Source of the DNA: Pseudomonas sp. HR96
GTDB lineage: Bacteria; Pseudomonadota; Gammaproteobacteria; Pseudomonadales; Pseudomonadaceae
Assembly (NCBI RefSeq): GCF_034059295.1
Contig: NZ_CP139141.1
Coordinates: 3,145,001 to 3,209,000, forward strand
Direction of reading: 5' to 3'
DNA: 64,000 nt
Positions 1 through 9,266 of the stretch are shown in pieces. Made by a program: the position numbers and the translations under genes. The stretch's first letter is position 1; the number at the start of each line of letters is the position of its first letter. The notes under the pieces were generated by a model, which was not told the DNA's origin, searched no databases, and was given only the letters and a program-made list of their open reading frames with translations.

Positions 1-2
1 AC

Positions 3-1862
3 ATGCTGATCGCACCCCATCCTGCCAACGAACAAGCCCGGTTGCGCGTCCTGCGCCGGCTGAACGTGCTCGACACCCCTGCCGAGGAAGTCTTCGACCG
101 CATCACCCGGGTCGTCGCCGAGATGCTGCACCTGCCCATTGCCCTGGTGTCGCTGGTGGACGAGAACCGCCAGTGGTTCAAGTCCAAGGTCGGCCTGGAC
201 GCCTGCGAGACCAGCCGTGACATCGCGTTCTGCGCCCACGCTCTGCACGTGCCGGACATTTTCGTGATCGAGGACGCCGGTGCCGACCCGCGATTTGCCG
301 ACAACCCACTGGTTACCGGGCCACTGCATATCCGCTTCTATGCCGGTGTGCCGCTGCGCACCGACGACGGCCTGGTGCTCGGCACACTGTGCGCCATCGA
401 CACCCAGCCGCGCCAATTGAGCGCCAGCGCCCAGGCGGCGCTCAAGGATCTGGCCGCCATCGTCCAGCACGAACTGATGCAGCGGGCGGTCAATCGTGAC
501 CTGCACACCGTGTGGCAGGACGAACGCCAGGCGCGCTCGCTGAGCGAGCTGCGCTTTGCCGCGATCTTCCAGCAGACACCCACCGGCACGGCCGTGGTGA
601 CCCTGGACGGCGAATTCCATGCCGTGAACCCCAAGCTGTGCAGCATCACTGGCTATACCAGTGACGAGCTGACCCACCGCCATTTCGCCGAGATCACCCA
701 CCCCGATGACCTGGCGGCCGACCTGGAGCATGTCGGCGAGCTGCTCGCCGGCCGGGTCGACAGCTACGCCATGGAAAAACGCTACATCCACAAGGATGGC
801 TCGCCGGTGTGGGTGGAGATCAACGTCGCCCTGGTGCGCAAGGAAGACGGCTCGCCCGATCACTTCATCGCCGTGGTGCTCGACATCAGCGAACGCAAGC
901 ACAACCAGGCCCTGCTCCAGCGCCATCAGCAGGAGCTCGAGAGCACGGTACGCCAGCGCACCCAGCAGCTGAGCCGCAGCCGCGAGACCCTGCAGGTGAT
1001 CACCGACAACCTGCCGGTGCTGATCGCCCAGGTCGATCGGGAGTTGCGCTATCAGTTCAACAACGACATGTACCGGCAGATCTTCGGCGTCGACCCGGCC
1101 AGCCTGCGCGGCAAATCCATGGCCGAGATCCTCCAGCCGGAGCTGTTCGCCGAGTTGCAGCCCTACTTCCAGCGCGCGCTGGCGGGCGAACGGGTGACCT
1201 GCGAACACGTGCGCTATGGCCTGGCAAAAGACCGGGTATGGAGCGCCACTTATATTCCCGAGGTGCGCGGCGGCCAGGTGGTGGGCTTCTTCGTGATGTC
1301 CCAGGACGTCACCGAGCGCACTCACATTGAACGCATGCTGCAGGACAAGGCGATGCGCGACCCGCTCACCGACCTGCCCAACCGCCGCGCGTTGCACGAA
1401 CACCTGCAATTGCTCGGACGCCTGGGCAACCGCCCAGCGTTTGCCTTGTTTTTCATGGACCTGGACGGCTTCAAGGCAGTCAACGACGGTCATGGCCACG
1501 AAGCTGGCGACGACTTGCTGCGCCAGGTGGCGGCACGCCTGAAGGGCGCCACGCGCAAGGACGACTTCGTCTGCCGGCTGGCCGGTGACGAGTTTGTGGT
1601 GGTGGCTGCGGGCGTGGCCTGCCACGACACGGCGCAGCGTATCGCCGCCGATTTCTGCACCGCGCTCAATACCCCGTTCGTGGTCAATTTCAACAGCGTG
1701 CGCATCGGCGTCAGCCTGGGCATCACATTGAGCCCCGAAGGCAGCGGACTGGCCGCCGAAGCGGTGATCAGTCGCGCCGACGGCGCCATGTACGAGGCCA
1801 AGCGGCGCGGGCGCAACGGCTACTGGTTCGCCCCGGAGCAAGGGGCCGTGCAGCAGGCATGA
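3..1862 (+). CDS. GAF-PAS-PAS diguanylate cyclase
   Basis: 619 residues, predicted cytosolic because no membrane segment is visible. The order is an N-terminal GAF domain (about 25-160), two PAS domains (about 183-300 and 330-440, the first with its PAC tail) and a C-terminal GGDEF domain (about 450-605). The active-site loop reads AGDEF at 527-531, a tolerated variant of GGDEF. An RxxD product-inhibition site (R518, D521) lies exactly five residues before it. No EAL domain follows, so c-di-GMP synthesis with feedback control is the likely activity; the GAF and PAS ligands are unknown. The ATG at base 3 matches the usual start of this GAF family, but the ribosome binding site lies outside the window. 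Confidence 0.88.
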   Translation: MLIAPHPANEQARLRVLRRLNVLDTPAEEVFDRITRVVAEMLHLPIALVSLVDENRQWFKSKVGLDACETSRDIAFCAHALHVPDIFVIEDAGADPRFADNPLVTGPLHIRFYAGVPLRTDDGLVLGTLCAIDTQPRQLSASAQAALKDLAAIVQHELMQRAVNRDLHTVWQDERQARSLSELRFAAIFQQTPTGTAVVTLDGEFHAVNPKLCSITGYTSDELTHRHFAEITHPDDLAADLEHVGELLAGRVDSYAMEKRYIHKDGSPVWVEINVALVRKEDGSPDHFIAVVLDISERKHNQALLQRHQQELESTVRQRTQQLSRSRETLQVITDNLPVLIAQVDRELRYQFNNDMYRQIFGVDPASLRGKSMAEILQPELFAELQPYFQRALAGERVTCEHVRYGLAKDRVWSATYIPEVRGGQVVGFFVMSQDVTERTHIERMLQDKAMRDPLTDLPNRRALHEHLQLLGRLGNRPAFALFFMDLDGFKAVNDGHGHEAGDDLLRQVAARLKGATRKDDFVCRLAGDEFVVVAAGVACHDTAQRIAADFCTALNTPFVVNFNSVRIGVSLGITLSPEGSGLAAEAVISRADGAMYEAKRRGRNGYWFAPEQGAVQQA

Positions 1863-1888
1863 AAAAGCCCGCTCAAGGCGGGCTTTTT
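1862..1888. terminator. Bidirectional rho-independent terminator
   Basis: An 11-bp perfect stem (AAAAAGCCCGC / GCGGGCTTTTT) with a 5-base loop starts right at the stop codon of the diguanylate cyclase gene. It ends in a T run on each strand, so it can end that transcript and the converging dps transcript. Confidence 0.85.
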
Positions 1889-1905
1889 CAAGTGCGGCGC
1901 AACGC

Positions 1906-2436
1906 TTATTTGCTGACGGTCTGGCCGAGGAACCAGGCGCGTTCTTCGGCCTGGTCGACCCATTCTTCCAGCAAGCTGGTGGTCGAGATGTCGTTGGCTT
2001 CGTCGGTCACGGTATGCGTAGTGCGCATGTACGCGGCCAGCGCCTGGTTGTCATCGTGCAGCTCGGTGAGCATCTGCTCGGCGCTGAGGTCAGTGGCGTC
2101 GCTTTCGGTCAGGCGCTTGAGCTGCACCATCTGCTCCAGCGAACGCACGGTCGGCTGACCGATCTTGCGCGCACGCTCGGCGATCAGGTCGGTGATCGCG
2201 TACAACTGAGCGGCCTGCTCGTCCAGCAGCAGGTGGTAGTCGCGAAAGTGCGTACCCTTCATGTGCCAGTGGTAATTCTTGGTCTTGATGTACAGCGCGA
2301 ACACATCGGACAGCAGGACGGCGAGTTGCTTGCCGACCTCGGCCTGGTTCGAAATGCGTGCATCTTCGCCCTTCTCGGCCTTGTCCTTGACGCTGGATAC
2401 GGCTTTGAGCTCTTGCTTGGCATTGGCTACAGACAT
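1906..2436 (-). CDS. dps: Dps-family DNA-binding ferritin-like protein
   Basis: 176 residues. Dps proteins form a dodecamer that stores iron oxidised by peroxide and coats DNA in starved or stressed cells. The family ferroxidase signature is visible: the KNYHWHMKG stretch followed by the DYHLLLDEQ helix, which together supply the inter-subunit His and Asp/Glu iron ligands. The N-terminal 25 residues are rich in Lys and charged residues, consistent with a DNA-binding tail. GGAGA precedes the ATG at a good distance. The gene is monocistronic and converges on the diguanylate cyclase gene across a shared terminator. Confidence 0.92.
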   Translation of the reverse strand: MSVANAKQELKAVSSVKDKAEKGEDARISNQAEVGKQLAVLLSDVFALYIKTKNYHWHMKGTHFRDYHLLLDEQAAQLYAITDLIAERARKIGQPTVRSLEQMVQLKRLTESDATDLSAEQMLTELHDDNQALAAYMRTTHTVTDEANDISTTSLLEEWVDQAEERAWFLGQTVSK

Positions 2437-2577
2437 GCTGATTCTCCGTTAGCAGGGTTAGGACGTGATCTGTACGGCGTAGATCATCGTAGTCTGTGTA
2501 ATCGACCTGTGCCTGCGGCGAATCGTTCAAACCGCTCGTAGGAGAGCGTACGCGAGAGGATGAAGCAATGGGGGTAC

Positions 2578-2604
2578 GCGGGAGGAGGCTCGGCCCCCTC
2601 CCGC
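2578..2604. terminator. Possible hairpin after mqo
   Basis: An 8-bp stem (GCGGGAGG / CCTCCCGC) lies 16 bases past the mqo stop codon. It has no clear T run on the mqo strand, so termination is only a possibility. Confidence 0.3.
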
Positions 2605-2619
2605 GCTGGACGCGGCTTT

Positions 2620-4257
2620 TTACAAGGCCATGTCGCGAGCTGGCGCCGAATCGGCAGTGACCGGCGGCTTGGGTGGTGCGCCTGGGGTCATGTCGATGGC
2701 GGGCGGCGGATCGAGCTGCAGCACCTGGCTGGTGTAGGTCCACTCCTGCATCACGCGCTCGGGCGAGCCGTTGAGCTGGGTGCCGTAGCTTGGCACGATC
2801 TGATGCAGTTTTTCCTGCCAGGCCGCAGTCGCCACCTTGTCCTTGAAGACCTTCTCCAGCACGTTGAGCATGATCGGCGCGGCGGTCGAGGCGCCTGGCG
2901 AGGCGCCCAGCAGGCCGGCGATGCTGCCGTCCTGGGAGGCCACGATCTCGGTGCCCAGCTTGAGCACGCCGCCCTTGTCGGCGTCACGCTTGATGATCTG
3001 CACGCGCTGGCCGGCCTGCCAGAGTCTCCAGTCTTCCTTCTTCGCGTGAGGGAAGTACTCCTTCAAGGCGTTGAAGCGGTCGTCGTCCGACAGCATCAGC
3101 TGGCCGGCGAGGTATTCGACCAGCGGGTACTGTTCGATACCGACCTTGGTCATCGGCCAGACGTTGTGCGGCGTGGTGGTCTTGAGCAGGTCCAGGTAGG
3201 AACCCTGCTTGAGGAACTTGGTGGAGAAGGTGGCGAATGGGCCAAACAGGATCACCCGCTTGCCGTCCAGTACGCGGGTGTCCAGGTGCGGCACCGACAT
3301 CGGTGGTGCGCCCACCGAGGCGATACCGTAGGCCTTGGCCAGGTGCTGCTCGGTGATCGCCGGGTTATCGGTGACCAGGAACGAGCCGCCCACCGGGAAG
3401 CCGGCGTATTCCTTGGCTTCCGGGATGCCGGACTTCTGCAGCAGGCGCAGCGCGCCGCCACCTGCACCGATGAAGACGAACTTGGCGTCGGTGGCGGTTT
3501 CGCTGCCGTCCTTGAGGTTCTTGTAGGTCACGTGCCACGAACCGTCTTCGTTGCGCGTGATCTCTTCGACTTCGCTGGACAGGTTCAAGGCGAAGTTGGA
3601 CTGCGCCTGCAGGTGCGCGACGAACTGGCGGGTAATCTCGCCGAAGTTGACGTCGGTGCCGATCGGCGTCCAGGTAGCAGCGACCTTCTGGTTCGGGTCG
3701 CGGCCTTCCATCATGATCGGCACCCACTTCTTGATCTGCGCCGGGTCTTCGGAGTACTGCATCGGGCGGAACAGGGGGCTGGCCTGCAGCGCCTCATAGC
3801 GCTTCTTCAGGTACTTGATGTTGTCGTCGCCCCACAGGAAGCTCATGTGCGGGGTCGAATTGATGAACGAGTGCGGGTTCTTCAGCACGTCGTTGCGCAC
3901 CTGCCAGGACCAGAACTGGCGGGAGATCTGGAAGGCTTCGTTGATTTCGATCGCCTTGGCGATCTGCACCTTGCCGTCTTTGTCTTGCGGGGTGTAGTTG
4001 AGCTCGGCCAGGGCCGAGTGCCCGGTACCGGCGTTGTTCCAGCCATTGGAGCTTTCTTCGGCAACACCGTCCAGGCGCTCGACCATCTGCATCGACCAGT
4101 TGGGCTCCAGCTCTTGCAGCCAGATGCCCAGGGTCGCGCTCATGATCCCGCCGCCGACCAGCAACACGTCGACCTTCTTGGTTTCAGCACCTTGCGAATG
4201 AGCAGCGCTGACCGCCAGAGCGAGCCCCAACAGCGCTGTGTTCAACTTCTTCAACAT
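2620..4257 (-). CDS. mqo: Malate:quinone oxidoreductase
   Basis: 545 residues. Mqo oxidises malate to oxaloacetate with FAD and passes electrons to the quinone pool, replacing or backing up malate dehydrogenase in the TCA cycle. The FAD dinucleotide-binding loop [15 protein letters not shown] follows a hydrophobic leader of about 25 residues ending near SQGAE. The E. coli enzyme carries a similar leader. Family blocks such as [17 protein letters not shown] and [11 protein letters not shown] are intact. Pseudomonads often carry several mqo paralogues, and which one this is cannot be told here. The gene stands alone with its own upstream region. Confidence 0.93.
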   Translation of the reverse strand: MLKKLNTALLGLALAVSAAHSQGAETKKVDVLLVGGGIMSATLGIWLQELEPNWSMQMVERLDGVAEESSNGWNNAGTGHSALAELNYTPQDKDGKVQIAKAIEINEAFQISRQFWSWQVRNDVLKNPHSFINSTPHMSFLWGDDNIKYLKKRYEALQASPLFRPMQYSEDPAQIKKWVPIMMEGRDPNQKVAATWTPIGTDVNFGEITRQFVAHLQAQSNFALNLSSEVEEITRNEDGSWHVTYKNLKDGSETATDAKFVFIGAGGGALRLLQKSGIPEAKEYAGFPVGGSFLVTDNPAITEQHLAKAYGIASVGAPPMSVPHLDTRVLDGKRVILFGPFATFSTKFLKQGSYLDLLKTTTPHNVWPMTKVGIEQYPLVEYLAGQLMLSDDDRFNALKEYFPHAKKEDWRLWQAGQRVQIIKRDADKGGVLKLGTEIVASQDGSIAGLLGASPGASTAAPIMLNVLEKVFKDKVATAAWQEKLHQIVPSYGTQLNGSPERVMQEWTYTSQVLQLDPPPAIDMTPGAPPKPPVTADSAPARDMAL

Positions 4258-4485
4258 TGGTTTTTCCCAGGATTAACGTCATTAACATGTCTTTCCCGAG
4301 CTGATCTTTTATAGGTCGTTGTCTTCAGCTGCCGAGCGACACAATACTGCCCGGCAAGGACTGCTGCCGTGCCGAAGAATCAGGTTGTCGTACAACCTGA
4401 ACAATTTGTCATGCGGCATTATGCCATGGGACAGCGTGCCGCACGACCCTGGGATGAACCGTTTAAGCTGAAAAGTATCAACCGC

Positions 4486-5382
4486 TTATCCGGCCAGCAA
4501 AGCCTCCACTTCAGCCCTTTGCGCAGCATAGGCCCCTGCCTGGCGGCACGAGGCCGAAGCACAGGCAGCCGCAAAACGCAGGCGCTCGGTGTAGTCCTCG
4601 ATACCCACGTAGCGCGAGGCCAGCCAGCCGGCCATGGAGGCATCGCCGGCGCCCACAGTGTCGACCACCTGGACCTTGATCGCCGGTTGCTCGTACAGGC
4701 CGTCGGTGGTGTACAGGGCCAGCCCGTGCTCGCCACGGGTGAACAGAATCAGCGCAGCGGGGTTCAGTTCGCGCAACGCCTGCAAGGCCTGGCGCTCGTC
4801 GAGGCCGGGGTAGATCTGGCGCAGGTCCTCGTCCGAGAGCTTGATCTCGTCGGCCAGGGCGACCATCTCCGGGAACACCTGGTCGCGATAGTGGCGGCCC
4901 ATCAGGTTGCGCCAGTTGGGGTCATAGCTGATGCGCTTGCCGGCCGCGCGGACCTGCCGGGCCTGCTCGACCAGCACGCTGCCAAGCGGCTCGCGGGCCA
5001 GGCTGATGCAGCTGAAATGGCACAGCTCTGCGGCGTCCAGCCAACCGGCGGGCAGCAGGGCCGGGTCGAAGCGCAGGTCGGCTTCACCGGCGAAGAAATA
5101 GCGCGGCGGAAACTTGGATGGCACGATCGCCACCAACGGGTCGGCGTCGACCCGCTGGATGAAGGCTGCGGGCAGGCCGGCCCTGGCCGACTCGCGGGCC
5201 AGCTCTTCGCCCAGCCCATCGGTGCTGATGGCGCCGGCGAACGCGCTGTCGACACCCAAGCGGCTCAAGCCGCGGGCGACGTTCCAGGGTGCGCCTCCGG
5301 GATAACCCTGCCACTGCCCGGGCTCTCCCTGCACCACATCGGTCAGGGCTTCGCCGAACACCACCACGCGCGGTAATTGCAT
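4486..5382 (-). CDS. PfkB-family carbohydrate kinase (fructokinase-like)
   Basis: 298 residues. It should phosphorylate a sugar with ATP in the cytosol. The N-terminal PfkB signature is around 29-43 (GGAPWNVARGLSRLG). The C-terminal signature DTVGAGD is at 241-247, where D247 is the predicted catalytic base and GAGD forms the anion hole. An AAGGA ribosome site precedes the ATG. It is transcribed away from a sugar MFS porter whose start lies 276 bases off, so the two probably serve uptake and phosphorylation of one sugar. Fructose is the best guess from the closest subfamily, but the substrate is inferred. Confidence 0.82.
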   Translation of the reverse strand: MQLPRVVVFGEALTDVVQGEPGQWQGYPGGAPWNVARGLSRLGVDSAFAGAISTDGLGEELARESARAGLPAAFIQRVDADPLVAIVPSKFPPRYFFAGEADLRFDPALLPAGWLDAAELCHFSCISLAREPLGSVLVEQARQVRAAGKRISYDPNWRNLMGRHYRDQVFPEMVALADEIKLSDEDLRQIYPGLDERQALQALRELNPAALILFTRGEHGLALYTTDGLYEQPAIKVQVVDTVGAGDASMAGWLASRYVGIEDYTERLRFAAACASASCRQAGAYAAQRAEVEALLAG

Positions 5383-5658
5383 ATCTCTGTCCTTAATCTG
5401 GCCGCCAGGGCGGCTTCAACCCATGTCGGCGCTCACCTTACTTGCATCGGGGGTGCCGCCACCAGCCTTGGCTTGACCACCCGCCGGTACTTTTTTGACC
5501 TGCACAGAGATTCGCCAGGAGTATGGCAATTTGCCGCACTTACGGAACTCCCGCCCACCACCGCCCCCTAAACCCTCGACCCAGAGCCATTGCACAGTAC
5601 CGCGCCGTTTGGCCGGGGCTGGATCTGCCCTACTCGATTGACCACAGGATTGTCGTAC

Positions 5659-7083
5659 ATGCCTTCTCCCATAGCCTCCGCAGCGCCATTAGGTCGGGGG
5701 GCGAAAGACAAGTCGCCCGGCCGGCTGATCTTCATCTCGGTGCTCGTCGCCACCATGGGCGCCCTGGCCTTCGGCTATGACACCGGCATCATCGCTGGCG
5801 CCCTGCCCTTCATGACCCTGCCCGCTGACCAGGGCGGCCTGGGCCTCAACGCCGTCAGCGAGGGCATGATCACTGCCGCGCTGATCGTCGGCGCAGCCTT
5901 TGGCTCACTGGCCAGTGGCTACCTGTCCGACCGCTTCGGTCGCCGCCTGACCCTGCGCCTGCTTTCGCTGCTGTTCATCGCCGGCGCCATCGGCACGGCC
6001 ACGGCCCCTTCGATCACCCTGATGGTCGTGGCCCGCTTCATCCTCGGCATCGCCGTGGGCGGCGGTTCGGCCACGGTGCCGGTGTTCATCGGCGAGATCG
6101 CCGGGCCCAAACGGCGCGCGCCGCTGGTCAGCCGCAACGAGTTGATGATCGTCAGCGGGCAGTTGCTGGCGTATGTCCTGAGTGCATTGATGGCCGCCCT
6201 GCTGCACAGCAACGGCATCTGGCGCTACATGCTGGCGATCGCGGCGGTGCCTGGCGTGCTGCTGCTGGTGGGTACGTTCTTCGTGCCCGCATCGCCGCGT
6301 TGGCTGGCCCACCGTGGGCGCTTCGACGAGGCTCGCGAAGTCCTCGAACGGCTGCGCGACAGCCCCGAAGATGCCAAGCGCGAAGTGGACGAGATGAAGG
6401 CACAGGACGCACAGGCGAAGAAATCCCGGGTACCGGCCCGCGAACTGCTGCGCCAGGGCTGGGTGCTCAAACTGTTGCTGATCGGCATCGGCCTGGGCTT
6501 CACCGCCCAGTTCACCGGCGTCAACGCCTTCATGTACTACACCCCGATCATCCTCAAGCACACCGGCATGGGCACCAACGCGGCGTTGACCGCGACCATC
6601 GGCAACGGTGTGGTCTCGGTCATCGCCACCCTGCTGGGTATCTGGGCCATTGCCCGCTACGGCCGGCGCAGCCTGTTGATGACCGGCTTGACCGTGGTGG
6701 TGCTGGCGCAGCTGGCGCTGGGCAGCGTGCTGCTGCTGATGCCGCAGAACCTGACCCAGAGTTACGCCGCCCTGGGCTGCATCCTGGTGTTCCTGCTGTT
6801 CATGCAGATGTGCATCGCCCCGGTGTACTGGCTGTTGATGTCCGAACTGTTCCCCATGCAAGTGCGCGGTCTGTTGACCGGCACCGCCGTGTCGATGCAG
6901 TGGATCTTCAACGCCACCGTGGCCTTCGCCTTCCCCTTGACCCTGGAAGCGCTGGGCAACTCGACCTTCTATATCTTCGCGGCGATCAACGTCGGCTCAT
7001 TGCTGTTCGTGTACTTCTGCCTGCCGGAGACCCGCGGCAAGTCGCTGGAGCAGATCGAGAAACACATGAAGAAGGAGCTGTGA
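5659..7083 (+). CDS. Sugar porter, MFS superfamily
   Basis: 474 residues and about 12 predicted membrane helices. Sugar-porter signatures are present: GYDTGIIAGALPFM in helix 1, DRFGRRL between helices 2 and 3, PASPRWL before the central loop, and PETRGKSLEQIE at the C terminus. It should be a proton-linked sugar importer in the inner membrane. An in-frame ATG at 5590 exists, but the residues it would add do not look like family sequence. The ATG at 5659, with AGGAT upstream, fits the conserved N terminus. It is divergent from the PfkB kinase. Confidence 0.88.
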   Translation: MPSPIASAAPLGRGAKDKSPGRLIFISVLVATMGALAFGYDTGIIAGALPFMTLPADQGGLGLNAVSEGMITAALIVGAAFGSLASGYLSDRFGRRLTLRLLSLLFIAGAIGTATAPSITLMVVARFILGIAVGGGSATVPVFIGEIAGPKRRAPLVSRNELMIVSGQLLAYVLSALMAALLHSNGIWRYMLAIAAVPGVLLLVGTFFVPASPRWLAHRGRFDEAREVLERLRDSPEDAKREVDEMKAQDAQAKKSRVPARELLRQGWVLKLLLIGIGLGFTAQFTGVNAFMYYTPIILKHTGMGTNAALTATIGNGVVSVIATLLGIWAIARYGRRSLLMTGLTVVVLAQLALGSVLLLMPQNLTQSYAALGCILVFLLFMQMCIAPVYWLLMSELFPMQVRGLLTGTAVSMQWIFNATVAFAFPLTLEALGNSTFYIFAAINVGSLLFVYFCLPETRGKSLEQIEKHMKKEL

Positions 7084-7119
7084 ACCGACTGATGTCCGGG
7101 CACGGCTGAAACCGGCCTG

Positions 7120-7158
7120 GCGAACTCTCAGGCGCTTGCGCGGCGCCTGAGAGTTCGC
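7120..7158. terminator. Long hairpin after sugar porter gene
   Basis: A perfect 16-bp stem (GCGAACTCTCAGGCGC and its complement) with a 7-base loop lies 37 bases past the porter stop codon. It is followed only by TTCCC. It is probably a terminator, although the T tail is weak. Confidence 0.6.
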
Positions 7159-7236
7159 TTCCCACGAACCGATTTTTCCACAAGCGAAAAGCAAAGCTGC
7201 GCAAAGGTCGCACAGACAGATCCAGACGCGCGAATA

Positions 7237-7255
7237 TACTAATAACCAATTAGTA
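7237..7255. promoter_or_regulatory. AT-rich dyad, candidate operator
   Basis: TACTAATAACCAATTAGTA is a perfect 7-bp inverted repeat with a 5-base spacer, extending to 8 bp with the flanking A and T. It lies about 165 bp upstream of the sigma-54 promoter. The architecture would suit a LysR-type regulator such as CysB, but nothing here proves that. Confidence 0.4.
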
Positions 7256-7304
7256 TTTATATTGACCCCCTTATTCCTTCTATGCTGATCCCAGCGTCCA
7301 GGCA

Positions 7305-7337
7305 CTGTTGGTCAGGCAACTGTTGCTCCAGCAACAG
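7305..7337. promoter_or_regulatory. Tandem palindromes, candidate sigma-54 enhancer sites
   Basis: Two copies of CTGTTG-N6-CAACWG lie head to tail (7305-7322 and 7320-7337), centres 15 bp apart. The second, CTGTTGCTCCAGCAACAG, is a perfect 8-bp dyad around CC. They sit about 80-115 bp upstream of the sigma-54 promoter core, the usual place for an enhancer-binding activator. SfnR, encoded downstream, is the obvious candidate to bind here; this is inferred from position. Confidence 0.55.
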
Positions 7338-7418
7338 CCCTCACACAAACACCTGCCCAGGCAACACCGGCATCCGCCATCGCTGGGACCGGGCCCTCCA
7401 AATAGGGACCTGCCAGCC

Positions 7419-7434
7419 TGGTACAGCTTTTGCT
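7419..7434 (+). promoter_or_regulatory. Sigma-54 promoter of sfnECR
   Basis: TGGTACAGCTTTTGCT matches the -24/-12 consensus TGGYACRNNNNTTGCW at every defined position, with GG at 7420-7421 and GC at 7432-7433. Transcription should start near 7445, about 40 bases before the sfnE start codon. Confidence 0.85.
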
Positions 7435-7484
7435 CCGAGGCTTTGCCGCTTCAGCATTCGCTGAGTCATCTCAAGGAATCGAAC

Positions 7485-8048
7485 ATGTCCACTGCTCTCA
7501 ACGTCGTCGCCGTTTCCGGTGGCGCCTATCGCCCCTCTCGTACCCTGGTGCTGGCCCAGGCGCTGCTCGCCGAGCTGGGCGAACACCTGAACATCAACCC
7601 CCAGGTCATCGAACTGGGCGACATTGCCCGGCCCTTGGGCGGCGCGCTGTCGCGCCAGGAATTGCCCGCCGAAGTGGAAGCGCAACTGCAGGCGATCGAA
7701 GCGGCCGACCTGCTGATCGTTGCCACGCCGGTGTATCGCGGCTCCTACCCGGGGCTGCTCAAGCACCTGTTCGACCTGGTCGATATCAACGGCCTGATCG
7801 ACACCCCGGTGCTGCTGGCGGCCACCGGGGGCAGCGACCGTCACGCGCTGGTCCTGGACCACCAGCTGCGGCCGCTGTTCAGCTTCTTCCAGGCCTTGAC
7901 CCTGCCCATTGGCGTGTACGCCAGCGAGGGCGACTTCACCCAGTACCAGGTCAGCAGCGAGCTGCTGAAGGCGCGCATCCGCCTGGCGGCAGAACGCGCC
8001 GCGCCCCTGTTCGGCGACTACTCCCGGTTGCAGCGCAAGCGCGCCTGA
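7485..8048 (+). CDS. sfnE: NAD(P)H-dependent FMN reductase SfnE/MsuE
   Basis: 187 residues with a flavodoxin-like fold; the N-terminal block ALNVVAVSGGAYRPSRT is the FMN phosphate-binding loop. Family members supply reduced FMN to two-component monooxygenases that release sulfite from dimethyl sulfone, methanesulfonate and related sulfur sources. Longer upstream starts exist, but the ATG at 7485 has AAGGAA at good spacing and begins the conserved fold. It is the first gene after the sigma-54 promoter and lies 9 bases from sfnC. The closely related name msuE is used in other pseudomonads. Confidence 0.88.
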   Translation: MSTALNVVAVSGGAYRPSRTLVLAQALLAELGEHLNINPQVIELGDIARPLGGALSRQELPAEVEAQLQAIEAADLLIVATPVYRGSYPGLLKHLFDLVDINGLIDTPVLLAATGGSDRHALVLDHQLRPLFSFFQALTLPIGVYASEGDFTQYQVSSELLKARIRLAAERAAPLFGDYSRLQRKRA

Positions 8049-8057
8049 GGAGTGGGC

Positions 8058-9263
8058 ATGGACGCGACTGATCTGTTCCCGGGGCGGGGCAACCCCCAGG
8101 CCCGCGACCACCTGGAGATCGCCCGCAGCCTGGCTGCCGATTTTGCCCGTACCGCCGTCGAGCGTGACCGCCGCGGCGGCACCCCCAAGGCCGAACGCGA
8201 TGCCCTGCGCGCCAGCGGTCTGCTGGGCCTGAGCATTCCGCGCGAGTACGGCGGGCTGGGGGCCAGCTGGCAGGAAACCTTCGAAGTGGTCGGCGAATTC
8301 GCCAAGGTCGACAGCTCCATCGCCCACGTGTTCGGCTTCCATCATCTGATGTTGGCCACCGTGCGGCTGTTCGCCCGCCCCGAACAATGGCAACCCTGGT
8401 TCGAACAGACCGCCCGCAACAACTGGTTCTGGGGCAACGCCCTGAACCCACTGGACACCCGCACCCTGGTGCGCCGGCACGAAGGATGGCGCGAATTCTC
8501 CGGCAAGAAGAGCTTTTGCTCAGGGGCCCGCGACTCGCAGATGCTGATTGCCTCGGCCGTCGACGAAGAAGCTGGCGGCAAGTTGTTGATCGCCGCCATT
8601 CCCAGTGGCCGCAGCGGCATTACCCTGCACGATGACTGGGACAACATGGGCCAGCGCCAGACCGACAGCGGCAGTGCCAGCTTCGAACGGGTGCGCGTCG
8701 AGGAGAGCGAACTGCTGCTCGACCCGGGCCCGCTGAGCACCCCGTTCGCCTGCCTGCGGCCATTGATCGCACAACTGAACTTCGCCTGCATCTTCCATGG
8801 CATCGCCCAAGGCGCCTTCGAAGAGGCGCGGCAGTACACCCGCCGCGAGAGCCGTTCATGGTTCAAGTCGGTGGCCCGGCAGAGCGATCAGGACCCCTAT
8901 GTGCTGGGGCATTACGGCGAATTCTGGGTCAGCCTGGAAAGCACCCGGCTGCTGCTCGACAACGCTGCACGGCTGCTCGACCAGGCCTGGCGCCAGGACG
9001 CGCGACTGACCGAACAAGAGCGCGGCCGGGTCGCCGTGGCGATTGCCACAGCCAAAGTGCAGGCCACCCGCAGTGGCCTGGATCTGTGCAGCCGGTTGTT
9101 CGAGGTCACCGGCGCCCGCGCCACCCAGTCTTCGGTGGGCCTGGACCGCCACTGGCGCAACCTGCGCACGCAAAGCCTGCACGACCCGGTGGACTACAAG
9201 CTTCACGAACTGGGGGACTGGGCACTGAACCGGACCCTGCCCATCCCCACCTTCTACTCATAG
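8058..9263 (+). CDS. sfnC: SfnC, acyl-CoA dehydrogenase-fold flavoenzyme
   Basis: 401 residues with an acyl-CoA dehydrogenase/DszC-like fold. The N-terminal helical part holds SIPREYGGLGASW, the middle beta domain SGKKSFCSGARDS, and the C-terminal part the RHWRNLRTQSLHDP stretch typical of flavin-dependent desulfurising monooxygenases. The family is tied to growth on organosulfur compounds, but its exact substrate is unsettled. GAGGAG (8047-8052) sits 5 bases before the ATG at 8058. A GTG at 8052 is possible but overlaps that site. It forms an operon with sfnE and sfnR. Confidence 0.85.
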   Translation: MDATDLFPGRGNPQARDHLEIARSLAADFARTAVERDRRGGTPKAERDALRASGLLGLSIPREYGGLGASWQETFEVVGEFAKVDSSIAHVFGFHHLMLATVRLFARPEQWQPWFEQTARNNWFWGNALNPLDTRTLVRRHEGWREFSGKKSFCSGARDSQMLIASAVDEEAGGKLLIAAIPSGRSGITLHDDWDNMGQRQTDSGSASFERVRVEESELLLDPGPLSTPFACLRPLIAQLNFACIFHGIAQGAFEEARQYTRRESRSWFKSVARQSDQDPYVLGHYGEFWVSLESTRLLLDNAARLLDQAWRQDARLTEQERGRVAVAIATAKVQATRSGLDLCSRLFEVTGARATQSSVGLDRHWRNLRTQSLHDPVDYKLHELGDWALNRTLPIPTFYS

Positions 9264-9266
9264 TGA

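Larger units (their letters stand above)
7084..7484. other. 401-bp control region upstream of sfnE
   Basis: No coding potential is evident here. In order it holds a long hairpin just after the sugar porter gene, an AT-rich patch with a perfect dyad, two tandem CTGTTG-N6-CAAC palindromes and a sigma-54 promoter. These are listed separately. The composition shifts sharply from GC-rich to AT-rich between 7230 and 7280. Confidence 0.7.

Noticed and set aside
2560..4314. 584-residue open frame on the plus strand across mqo
   Set aside because: It is antisense to a clearly conserved gene, has no family sequence, and long antisense frames are expected at this GC content.
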